From: Hymenobacter aquaticus
GTDB lineage: Bacteria; Bacteroidota; Bacteroidia; Cytophagales; Hymenobacteraceae
Reading direction: 5' to 3'
Length of the DNA: 64,000 nt
Assembly (NCBI RefSeq): GCF_004765605.1
Contig: NZ_SRLC01000001.1
Span: 310,001-374,000 of the forward strand
Under the pieces are notes generated by a model, which saw only the letters and a list, made by a program, of their open reading frames with translations, searched no databases and was not told the DNA's origin. Of this stretch, positions 1 through 7,082 are shown one piece after another (within the stretch, counting starts at the first letter, position 1; every line of letters begins with the position of its first letter). Both the position numbers and the translations under genes were made by a program.

Positions 1-160
1 GCACCGTAACCATCGCCGCTTCGGGTTCGAGCAGCGGGTCCTGGTAGACGTGCACCAGCACCAGGCGGCCGCCGAGCTGCCGGGCCAGGTGAGTGGTGTA
101 GGTCAGGGCCGTTTCGGCGGCGGCCGTGAAATCGGTGAACACGACAAAGCAGGGTTGCAT
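1..160 (-). CDS. Universal stress protein, N-terminal part (cut by window edge)
   Basis: The reverse strand from 160 begins MQPCFVVFTDFTAAAETA and continues to HLARQLGGRLVLVHVYQD, the first strand-helix-strand of a UspA domain. About 53 residues are visible and the rest lies left of the window. It opens like the complete USP genes further right, including a conserved TDF motif near residue 9. UspA-domain proteins bind nucleotides or act as stress chaperone-like factors in the cytoplasm. The specific ligand cannot be told from this fragment. Confidence 0.8.
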   Translation of the reverse strand, partial: MQPCFVVFTDFTAAAETALTYTTHLARQLGGRLVLVHVYQDPLLEPEAAMVTV

Positions 161-226
161 ACGCGTCGGGAGGATGATGCCGGCTTGGCACCGGCGGTGA
201 GAGAAAGCCACTTGTGGCCGGGGAAG

Positions 227-940
227 CTATTTGCCCAGCGGCAGCAGGTAGCCCACTTGCAGCAGAAAGGCGTCGTTGAAGGCTTTCAGGTCGTTGTCCG
301 TGTCTTTGCTGTCAATCAGCGAGTTGAAGCCCCGGTTGTAGCGCAGGCTCAGGCTCAGGCCGCCCGGGGTTTGGTAGCCGATGCCGGCCACGCCCCCGAG
401 GTCGGCGCTGGCCAGATCCGACTTCCCGTCGCCGGTGCTGTCTTCCACCTTGTCCTTGTCGCCGTTGGCGTATTTGGTGGTGGTCTGGGTTTCGGAGCTG
501 GCCCGCACCAGGTAGCCAAACTGCGGCCCCAGTTCGAAAAACAGGCCGCCGGCATACACCCGGGCCAGCACCGGCACGTCGAGGTAGGTCAGCACCCGGG
601 TTTGCTCAAAGGAATACTTCGAAACGCCGGCGGGCAGGCCGCTTTTCTGGTCCACGTCGATGGTGTAGCCCCGGCGGTTGAGCAGCACTTCGGGCTGCAC
701 GCAGAAGGAACCGTCGCTGGAAACCGGGATTTGCACCGAGAGGCCGACATTGAAGCCAAGGTAGCGCTTGTCCAGGGCCGCGTCGTAGTTGGGCCCGGTG
801 ATTCTTTGCACGTCGTCGCCGACTAGGTTGGCGTAGGTGCCGCCGGCTTTCACGCCGATGCGCACGCCGCCCGGGCTTTGGGCAAGCGCCGGAGCCGCGG
901 CCAGGCAAAGAGGCAGGAGCAGAGGTAAGAGCTTTTTCAT
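227..940 (-). CDS. Outer-membrane beta-barrel (porin-like) protein
   Basis: A 237-residue protein with a clear signal peptide (MKKLLPLLLPLCLAAAPALA, cleavage after AQ). Alternating polar and hydrophobic strands follow, ending in DAFLLQVGYLLPLGK. The pattern GIGYQTPGGLSLSLRYNRG near the C terminus is typical of the outer-membrane beta-barrel 'porin family' (PF13568-like) of Bacteroidota. I placed the start at the methionine directly before the signal peptide. The reading frame stays open for 91 more codons upstream, but those are the antisense of the Hsp20 remnant. The transported substrate, if any, is unknown. Confidence 0.8.
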   Translation of the reverse strand: MKKLLPLLLPLCLAAAPALAQSPGGVRIGVKAGGTYANLVGDDVQRITGPNYDAALDKRYLGFNVGLSVQIPVSSDGSFCVQPEVLLNRRGYTIDVDQKSGLPAGVSKYSFEQTRVLTYLDVPVLARVYAGGLFFELGPQFGYLVRASSETQTTTKYANGDKDKVEDSTGDGKSDLASADLGGVAGIGYQTPGGLSLSLRYNRGFNSLIDSKDTDNDLKAFNDAFLLQVGYLLPLGK

Positions 941-1010
941 AGCTGGGAAAGAGAAAGGAAAAGGAGAGCGGAATAATAGGGCGTGGGCTGTCGGCCGGAG
1001 CCGCGGCGGT

Positions 1011-1038
1011 GGGGCCGCCAACTGGCGTTGGCGGCCCC
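1011..1038. terminator. Perfect 12-bp GC hairpin between porin-like and Hsp20 genes
   Basis: GGGGCCGCCAAC (1011-1022), loop TGGC, and GTTGGCGGCCCC (1027-1038) form an uninterrupted stem. It lies downstream of the Hsp20 remnant on the minus strand and upstream of the porin-like gene. No T-run follows on either strand, so it may be a Rho-type or processing hairpin and not an intrinsic terminator. Confidence 0.45.
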
Positions 1039-1106
1039 GGGGCGGGCGTAGCGTCGGCGGGCCGGTCGGGTGGCACGGGCGTGCTACCCGCCCGGTCCGC
1101 CGGCGG

Positions 1107-1382
1107 CTAGTTGCTGCGCGGTCCGGCGTGGATGGGAATCTGGTGCTGGGTGGGCTGGTGGCCGTTTTTGGGCACGTGCACATGCAGCACGCCGTTGGCG
1201 AAAGACGCATCAATTTCGCCCGGGTCGGCGGCGTTGGGCAGCTGGAAGGAGCGCTGAAACGAGCCGTAGGAGCTCTACTGGCCCCGCGTGGCGACGGTGT
1301 CGTTGAAGAAGCGGTCCAGCAGGGTGCTAAAGCTGCCGGGCATCACGTCAAAAAACGGGTCCTGATACTTCTGGATAGCCAT
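1107..1382 (-). pseudogene. Hsp20/alpha-crystallin small heat-shock protein, internally deleted with in-frame stop
   Basis: From 1382 the frame reads 35 codons of a typical Hymenobacter-like Hsp20 N terminus (start MAIQKYQDPFFDVMPGSFS, then LLDRFFNDTVATRGQ), then TAG. In the same frame another 55 codons follow. They contain YGSFQRSFQLP and FANGVLHVHVPKNG, which are the C-terminal half of the alpha-crystallin domain, ending at TAG 1107-1109. The family is normally about 140-150 residues; here only 92 codons remain, so roughly 50-60 central codons (the core beta-sandwich) are missing. The TAG sits at the deletion junction. It lies at the end of the BON operon. A functional product is unlikely unless the stop is read through. 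Confidence 0.8.
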
Positions 1383-1429
1383 GGCTTGAAAAGGGAAAAA
1401 GGTGAGAGAAAAGGGGATTGAAAGGCTGC

Positions 1430-1705
1430 TTACCGGTTGGCCAGCAAATGGTCGGGCCGGGTGGCTAAGTCGGCGGGGGGCGCCGGCTGGGGGGCCAGGG
1501 CCGCCGTGGGAGCCGGCGTCGGCGGGGTAGGGCGGCGCGCTGCTACCGGCCGGGGCCAGGTGCGCAGCCACTGCCGCACCGTGCGGCGCGTGGCCCGGCC
1601 CGAAGCCGGCGTCCACAGCACCAGGGCCAGCAGGCCGGCCACCGCGCCCAGGCCGAACGCGGGCAGCCACCGCCGCCGGATTCGCAAGGGAGAGAAGGTT
1701 TTCAT
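1430..1705 (-). CDS. Small single-pass membrane protein, YtxH-like
   Basis: A 91-residue protein. A basic N terminus (KTFSPLRIRRRW) precedes one hydrophobic helix (GLGAVAGLLALVLWTPASG). The helix runs into GRATRRTVRQWL, which resembles the 'G..aG.llaP.sG.etR' signature of YtxH (gas-vesicle-like) proteins. The C-terminal 45 residues are Pro/Ala-rich and look disordered. It is co-directional with the BON gene 70 bp upstream and the Hsp20 remnant downstream, which fits a stress operon. The family assignment rests on the short signature only. Confidence 0.55.
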   Translation of the reverse strand: MKTFSPLRIRRRWLPAFGLGAVAGLLALVLWTPASGRATRRTVRQWLRTWPRPVAARRPTPPTPAPTAALAPQPAPPADLATRPDHLLANR

Positions 1706-1775
1706 GGAGGAAAGGAATAGAGGCGTAGAGTGAGGCAGCGCAGGATAGCCCGGCGCTATTTGCCGGGGCCGGGGC

Positions 1776-3212
1776 CTACAGCGGCAGCTCGGTTTTGACG
1801 GCGAGGGAGTTGCTCACCCGCGTGGCCCCCGCGGCAAAGGCGCAGTGCACGGCCATCTGGCCCTGGTGCCACGACTCGACGGTGCCGTGCAGCGTGGCCC
1901 GGCCATTCTTAACCGTCACGCGCACGTCCTGGTCGTGCAAAAACGCATTCCAGGCCAGCTGGTGCGCAATGGTTTCGGCCACGGCCTCGTCGCTGCCCGC
2001 CTGCGGGGCCGGCTGGGCCTCGGTAGCCGGGCCGGGTATGGGGGCGGGCGGGGGCACCCGCAGCTGGTTGTCGAGCTGCACCACGCCCTCGACGCCGGCG
2101 GCGACCTGCTCGGCATGGTCGCGCAGGAAGTGGGTCCGCACGCAGCCCGTGAGCGTCACCGCGCCCTGCCGCGACTGGGCGCTCAGGGCCAGCCGGCCCA
2201 CGAACGGGTCACGGCCCAGGGCCGCCTGCACCCGCAGCTGGATGAACGGGTCTTCGGTGGGGTAGGGCGGGCGCACGTGCAGCTCGTTGCGCACCAGCCG
2301 GACGCCCACCACCGCGCGGGCGTCCTGCTCGGCGGCGCGTTTGGCGGCCAGGTTGCCCACGGTGCCGCTCAGACCTACCACGCCGTTTTGCACCGTGATG
2401 GTAGGCTCGAAAGAAACGACGCGCGGGTCGTAGAGAAACGCGTCGTGGATGGCCTGGGCAATGGCCGCGTCGGGGTGGTAGGTGTATTTGTCCTGCCGGA
2501 TGTCTTCGCCCGGCACCCAGGGCTCGACGCGCAGCTCCTGGCTGTCGACCTGCGTGACGCCCACCGTCCAGGCGGTGGCCACCACCTCGCTGCGCTCGGC
2601 CGCGCTGCCGACGATGCCGCTCAGCCGGGCCACGCCCCGCCGGACCGCCACGCGCACCAGCCCGGCGTGCACGCGCACGTTCCAGCGCAGCAGCTCCCGG
2701 ATCTGGGTGGTCAGCTCGGCGTCGGGGCGCGGGGCCAGGGTCGGGAGGGCGTGCAGGTGGTCGGTGAGGCGGCGGATGCCGCGCACGCCCTTCACGACGC
2801 GCAGGGCCAGCTGGCGCTCGGCCCAGGTGCGGATGCCGCCCCGCAGCTCTACTTCGCCGGCGTGGGCCCGGCACACCAGACCCAGAGCAGCCGTGGCCGG
2901 ATCGGCGGCCAGGGCCTCCTGCACCTCGCTGATGAGCTGGGCGTCGGGCATTTCAGAGGTCCGGATTTCCAGCTTGTTGACCACGCCCCGCACGCCCCGC
3001 ACCGTTTGGGCAATGGCCTCGGCCCGGTCGAGCGACAACAGGTTGTCGGTGAAGCCGGCCAGCGTGACGATGCCTTGCACCGTGCTTACCTCCAGCCAGG
3101 CCGTGGCCACGCCCCGCTTCAGAGCAAACAGGCGCTCAATGGCCGCGGTAATGGCCTCGTCGGGAAGCTCCCGCGGCGGGGCTGCGACAGTATAGGTTGC
3201 GGAGAAGTTCAT
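1776..3212 (-). CDS. Multi-BON-domain protein (copy 1)
   Basis: A 478-residue protein without a signal peptide, made almost entirely of about six BON domains in tandem. The repeating core is V.v..G.vtLsG.v.....r..A...a..v.GV..V.n.L.v, for example residues 45-85 (GIVTLAGFTDN), 115-155 (GEVELRGGIRT), 270-315 (GVVGLSGTVGN) and 435-478 (GRATLHGTVES). BON domains usually bind phospholipid or interact at the envelope, but the lack of an export signal suggests a cytoplasmic or peripheral role. It is a paralogue of the 16065-17525 gene, with the same domain order and the same LTLSG/HGTV-type ends. Neighbours are DUF2892-like, YtxH-like and Hsp20 genes. Confidence 0.85.
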   Translation of the reverse strand: MNFSATYTVAAPPRELPDEAITAAIERLFALKRGVATAWLEVSTVQGIVTLAGFTDNLLSLDRAEAIAQTVRGVRGVVNKLEIRTSEMPDAQLISEVQEALAADPATAALGLVCRAHAGEVELRGGIRTWAERQLALRVVKGVRGIRRLTDHLHALPTLAPRPDAELTTQIRELLRWNVRVHAGLVRVAVRRGVARLSGIVGSAAERSEVVATAWTVGVTQVDSQELRVEPWVPGEDIRQDKYTYHPDAAIAQAIHDAFLYDPRVVSFEPTITVQNGVVGLSGTVGNLAAKRAAEQDARAVVGVRLVRNELHVRPPYPTEDPFIQLRVQAALGRDPFVGRLALSAQSRQGAVTLTGCVRTHFLRDHAEQVAAGVEGVVQLDNQLRVPPPAPIPGPATEAQPAPQAGSDEAVAETIAHQLAWNAFLHDQDVRVTVKNGRATLHGTVESWHQGQMAVHCAFAAGATRVSNSLAVKTELPL

Positions 3213-3266
3213 GGCCAGGAAAGCAAAAACGGGGTGCGAAAGCCGGAAAGGAGGAAGCAGCCGGGC

Positions 3267-3467
3267 CTAGCCCGGGCGGCGGGTGCTGATGCCCAGCCAG
3301 GCGTACAAGGGGCAAAAGCCCACGGCGCTGGTCCAGACCAGCAGCAGAACCAGCAGCCCGCCCACCAGCCAGGACCACGTCAGGCTGGGTGTCAGCAGCG
3401 AGCTGAGCAGGTAAAACGCCAGCGCCGCGCGCAGCAGCCGGTCGGTGAAACTCATATTTGGTTCCAT
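3267..3467 (-). CDS. DUF2892/YgaP-type small inner-membrane protein
   Basis: A 66-residue protein starting MEPNMSFTDRLLRAALAF, the usual 'M..N....DR..R...a' opening of DUF2892. Two hydrophobic helices follow, around residues 11-27 and 31-48, then the family's C-terminal GFCPLYAWLGIST. The GxCPxY motif is the family hallmark. I chose the earlier methionine (3467) over 3455 because the MxxN opening is conserved. It is the first gene of the minus-strand group that continues to the BON gene, with a TGAC-N4-GTCA palindrome 167 bp upstream. Confidence 0.8.
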   Translation of the reverse strand: MEPNMSFTDRLLRAALAFYLLSSLLTPSLTWSWLVGGLLVLLLVWTSAVGFCPLYAWLGISTRRPG

Positions 3468-3633
3468 GCGTGACACGCGGGGTAAAAGGGTCGATGGAGA
3501 GCCGGCGGGAAAAACGTTCCGGCGGGCGGCGGCCCCGGGCCGGCGGGGTAGGGCACGAGGCAAAGCCGACAGCCGGTAGTAAATTTCGGCAACCCAGCTA
3601 CCGCCGGACATGATGGGCGTCAACCGGCCAGGA

Positions 3634-3645
3634 TGACTTCTGTCA
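3634..3645. promoter_or_regulatory. TGAC-N4-GTCA palindrome upstream of BON operon 1
   Basis: The sequence TGACTTCTGTCA is a perfect 4+4 dyad between the end of a P-type ATPase gene and the DUF2892 gene. The same dyad with another spacer (TGACTTTCGTCA) precedes the second BON operon at 17802-17813. The architecture resembles Crp/Fnr-family half-sites with a 4-bp spacer. That assignment is inference. Confidence 0.4.
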
Positions 3646-3664
3646 GTTGGTAAGTATCTGTCTG

Positions 3665-6316
3665 TTAATGCTTTGATTTCTTTGTCAAAGCAAAGCTCAG
3701 CACCTGTGCCAGCAGCAGCGTGGCGGCGGCGGGGGCCAGAATCAGGGCCAGTACCACCGGGCTCAGGGGCTGCACCCCGAGCAGGGCCCGCAGTGGGGCT
3801 ACCAGGTAGGTGAGCAGCAGCAGGCCGGTGCACAGGGCCAGGGCCAGCCAGACGTAGCCGTTGCGCAGCACGTCGTTGTGGCGCAGCGGCGTGCCCACGC
3901 TGGCCATGTTGAACACGTGCAGCAGTTGGGTGCCGGCCAGCCCGTAGAACAGAACGTTGTTGCTCTCGGCCAAGGTCGTCAGGCCGTAGTGCCGGCCCAC
4001 GTAGTAGCTGGCCAGCAGCAGCAGGGTCATCAGGGTGGCGTAGGTGGCGGCCAGGCGCCAGTCGCCGGGGCGCATGATGGGGGCCTGCGGGTTGCGCGGT
4101 GGGTGGTGCATCACCTTGGGGCTGCCTTTGCCCAAGCCCAGGGCCAGGGCCGGAAACACGTCGGTGAGCAGGTTCAGAAACAGAATCTGCAGGGGCAGCA
4201 GCCCCGCGCCGTGGCCGGCCAGGCCGGCGGCCGTCACCACCAGGATTTCGCTCAGGTTGCACGACACCAGGTAGAGCACGAAGCGGCGGATGTTGGTGAA
4301 GATAATGCGTCCCTGCTCCACGGCCGTCACGATGGAGGCGAAGGAATCGTCGCGCAAAACCAGCGCCGCCGCCTCGGCCGCTACCTGGGTGCCCCGCAGC
4401 CCCATAGCCACCCCGATATCGGCTTTTTTCAGGGCGGGCGCGTCGTTCACCCCGTCGCCGGTCATGGCTACCACGTGGCCCTGCTGCTGGTAGTAGCGCA
4501 CCATTTCCAGCTTCTGGGCCGGACTCACGCGGGCAAATACGGCCGTGTGCCGGAGCCGGCGGCGGCCCGCGCCGTTGGGGTGCAGCAGCAGGCTGGCCAG
4601 CTCGGGGCCGGTAATCACGGGCTGCCCTTCCTCCAGCGGCAAGTGCACCTGCCGGGCCACCGTCAGGGCCGTGGCGGGATGGTCGCCGGTAATCATCACC
4701 ACCCGGATACCGGCCCGGTGGCAGCTTTCCAGGGCGGGAATTACCTCGGGCCGGGGCGGGTCCAGAAAGGCCACCAGGCCCAGCCAGCTCAGCTCGTGGG
4801 CCCAGTCGGGCTGGCCGGCGCAGGGCACGATGCGGTAGGCCAGCGCCAGCGTCCGCAGGCCGGCCCGGGCCAGCTCGTCCACGCGTTGCAGCCAGCGGGT
4901 GTGCTCTTCCGGGGTGAGGAGCTGGGGGCCGTCGGCGGTGTGCACGCTGGTGCAGCTGCGCAATACTTCTTCGGCCGCGCCTTTCACCGCTACCCAGCCC
5001 TGCCCGTCGGCGTGGCGGTGCAGGGTGGCCATCAGGCGGGTGTCGGAGTTGAAGGGCTGCTCGGCCAGGCGGCCCACGGCCAGGGCCCCATCCACGTCGA
5101 ACTGGCTGCGGTGGGCCAACGACAGCAGGGCCACTTCCAGCGGGTCGCCGAGGGCAGCATCCGCGTCGGCCGGCGAATAGGTGGCGTTGTTGCAGAGCAC
5201 GGCCACGCGCAGCAGGTGGTCGTAGCCCAGGCCCCGCAGGCGCGGGTCGGGCACTATGCTGGGGGCGCCGGCGGCCAGCTCCACCCGGCCCTCGGGCAGC
5301 CAGACGGTGTGCACGGCCATGCGGTTCTGGGTCAGCGTGCCGGTTTTGTCGGTGAAAATAATGTCGGTGCTGCCCAGCGTCTCGACGGCGGCCAGGCGCT
5401 TGACCAGCACGTGGTGGCGGGCCAGGCGCAGCATCCCGTTGGCCAGGGCCAGGGTGGCCACGATGGACATGCCCTCCGGAATGGCGGCCACGGCCAGCAC
5501 AATGGCAGTTTGGAGCAGCCCCCCCACCGACGCGCCCCGCAGCAGGCCCACCACGACAAAGAGCAGGGCCAGGCCCACTGTAATGTAAATCAGCTGGCGG
5601 GCCAGGGCTTCCAGCTTTACTTCCAGCGGGGTGGCCGCGTGCCTGGCCTGCTGCACCAGGTGCGTAATGGCCCCGAGCTGGGTGGCGCTGCCCACCCCCG
5701 TAACGACGGCCCGCGCGGTGCCGTTGACGACGGCCGTACCCTTGAAAAGGCGGTTGACCTGCTCGGCCAGGGGCGCGTCGGGCTCAGTGGGGGTGAGCTG
5801 CTTGCTGACCGGCATCGACTCGCCCGTCAGCGCCGACTCGTTGACCTGCAGCTGCTGGGCTTCGAACAGCTCCGCGTCGGCGGCTACTACTTCGCCGGCT
5901 TCCAGCAGCAGCACGTCGCCCACCACCACCGCGTCGGCCGGCACGGCCCTGATCTGCCCGTCGCGCAGCACCCGGGCCACGCTCAGGCCCAGGCGGCGCA
6001 GGGCGGCCATCGAGGTTTGGGCATTCCATTCCAGCCAGAAGCCAATCAGCGCATTCACCAGAATAACGGCCAGGATGGCGTAGCCCTCGGCCCGCTCGTG
6101 GAAGGCAAATGAAAACCCGGCCGCCCCGCCCAGCACGGCCACCGTCAGGCTGCGGAACTGGCGCAGCAGCACGCGCGCCCAGCTGTCGTCGGCGGTGGTT
6201 TCCGTGGCGTTGGGGCCGTCGGCCAGCAGGCGGCGCTGCGCTTCGGCTTCGGTGAGGCCAAGGGCGCGGGGCGCGGGCGGGGCCTGGGTTTCGACGAAAG
6301 CAGGGGCGACGAGCAT
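3665..6316 (-). CDS. P-type cation-transporting ATPase, P2-like (copy A)
   Basis: An 883-residue integral membrane pump. It shows the actuator motif TGES (in SALTGESMPV), the phosphorylation motif DKTGTLTQNRM with the aspartate near residue 323, the hinge motif TGDGVNDAPALKKADIGVAMG, and a cation-binding helix 4 containing AAIPEGMSIVATLALANGM. The N-terminal cation-ATPase domain (GLTEAEAQRRLLADGPNATE) and about ten membrane helices complete a full-length protein. PEGMS in helix 4 and four C-terminal helices place it in the Ca2+/Na+/K+-ATPase-like P2 group. The ion cannot be named from sequence alone. It lies back to back with the globin-like gene and transcribes toward the BON operon. Confidence 0.88.
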   Translation of the reverse strand: MLVAPAFVETQAPPAPRALGLTEAEAQRRLLADGPNATETTADDSWARVLLRQFRSLTVAVLGGAAGFSFAFHERAEGYAILAVILVNALIGFWLEWNAQTSMAALRRLGLSVARVLRDGQIRAVPADAVVVGDVLLLEAGEVVAADAELFEAQQLQVNESALTGESMPVSKQLTPTEPDAPLAEQVNRLFKGTAVVNGTARAVVTGVGSATQLGAITHLVQQARHAATPLEVKLEALARQLIYITVGLALLFVVVGLLRGASVGGLLQTAIVLAVAAIPEGMSIVATLALANGMLRLARHHVLVKRLAAVETLGSTDIIFTDKTGTLTQNRMAVHTVWLPEGRVELAAGAPSIVPDPRLRGLGYDHLLRVAVLCNNATYSPADADAALGDPLEVALLSLAHRSQFDVDGALAVGRLAEQPFNSDTRLMATLHRHADGQGWVAVKGAAEEVLRSCTSVHTADGPQLLTPEEHTRWLQRVDELARAGLRTLALAYRIVPCAGQPDWAHELSWLGLVAFLDPPRPEVIPALESCHRAGIRVVMITGDHPATALTVARQVHLPLEEGQPVITGPELASLLLHPNGAGRRRLRHTAVFARVSPAQKLEMVRYYQQQGHVVAMTGDGVNDAPALKKADIGVAMGLRGTQVAAEAAALVLRDDSFASIVTAVEQGRIIFTNIRRFVLYLVSCNLSEILVVTAAGLAGHGAGLLPLQILFLNLLTDVFPALALGLGKGSPKVMHHPPRNPQAPIMRPGDWRLAATYATLMTLLLLASYYVGRHYGLTTLAESNNVLFYGLAGTQLLHVFNMASVGTPLRHNDVLRNGYVWLALALCTGLLLLTYLVAPLRALLGVQPLSPVVLALILAPAAATLLLAQVLSFALTKKSKH

Positions 6317-6399
6317 AAGACAAACGGGTTAGAAATCAGCGGCGTAAGCCCCGCCGAAACGCGGATTGCCCGGCCCGTAAAGCCGGCGGCAGGGAAGTA

Positions 6400-6825
6400 T
6401 CAGGCGGCCATTCGGGTGCTGCCGCTGCGGGTGGCCGGCGCTTGCGGGGCCGCCGACTGGCGCTGGTGCGTCAGCAGCCAGTGGGTGCGCATGGTGGCCA
6501 GGTTGCGCAGGCCGGCGCGGGCCGCCTGGGCGCGGGGGCCGGCAAAGTTTTCGGTCATGGTGTCGTCCAGCAGCTGGCACCAGCGGGCCAGCAGGGCGGG
6601 CATGAGCGGGGCGTCGGGCAGCGACGGGCGGCTCGGGCGGCCGCAGTAGCTGTTGCCGGTCAGGGCCAGCTCCCACCACGCGGCCTCCGCGCCGGCTGCC
6701 GCGGGGGCGACGGGGCCAAACCAGGAACCCAGCAGCGCGTCGGCGGCCAGGCGGGCCCCGAACAGGCGCGTAAAGCGGCGGCGCTGGGCCGTTGAGGACA
6801 GATCGGGGAAAAGCGGAGTAGGCAT
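6400..6825 (-). CDS. Degenerate group III truncated-haemoglobin-like protein
   Basis: A 141-residue protein. The middle resembles group III truncated globins: WWELALTGNSYCGRPSRPS around residues 49-67, then LLARWCQLLDDTMTENFAGP around residues 75-97, which fits the family's helix with W, T and F/GP positions. In the expected proximal-histidine region (GNP..H..LpL in the family) this protein has serines, so haem binding is doubtful. It sits between two P-type ATPase genes, and its start faces the other ATPase across a 257-bp divergent region. It could instead be an unrelated helical protein; the similarity is moderate. Confidence 0.5.
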   Translation of the reverse strand: MPTPLFPDLSSTAQRRRFTRLFGARLAADALLGSWFGPVAPAAAGAEAAWWELALTGNSYCGRPSRPSLPDAPLMPALLARWCQLLDDTMTENFAGPRAQAARAGLRNLATMRTHWLLTHQRQSAAPQAPATRSGSTRMAA

Positions 6826-6902
6826 GGCAGGGAAATGAAAAACAGCCGGCAGTCTGGGGCGGATGCGGGTATAAAGGTGGGGGAATTGCCCCGCCGGAAC
6901 CG

Positions 6903-6936
6903 TGACGACAATCAGCCTCCAACCTGATTTTAGTCA
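6903..6936. promoter_or_regulatory. Two near-matches to the TGAC-N4-GTCA palindrome
   Basis: TGACGACAATCA (6903-6914) and TGATTTTAGTCA (6925-6936) each differ by one base from the dyad in front of the two BON operons. Their centres are 22 bp apart, close to two helical turns. They lie in the 257-bp region between the globin-like gene (minus) and the P-type ATPase (plus), so one regulator could act on both. No clear -7/-33 Bacteroidota promoter was found here. Confidence 0.3.
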
Positions 6937-7082
6937 CCCTGCTGGCGCGCTTATTTAGGTGGTAGCGTGTTGATATTGAGGCGGTAAATATTCGGCGCGG
7001 CTGACGTGGCTCCTGCGGCTCAGTCAGGCCCCTTCACGGGGGCTTTCCACCCGTCGGGCCGCTTCATTTTTCCTGACTTGCC

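Noticed and set aside
3878..6112. Long open frame antisense to the P-type ATPase gene (also long antisense frames at 38222-39754 and 42290-43954)
   Set aside because: GC-rich third positions keep antisense frames open. The products are His/Gln/Gly/Ala-rich with no domains, while the sense frames encode clear enzymes.
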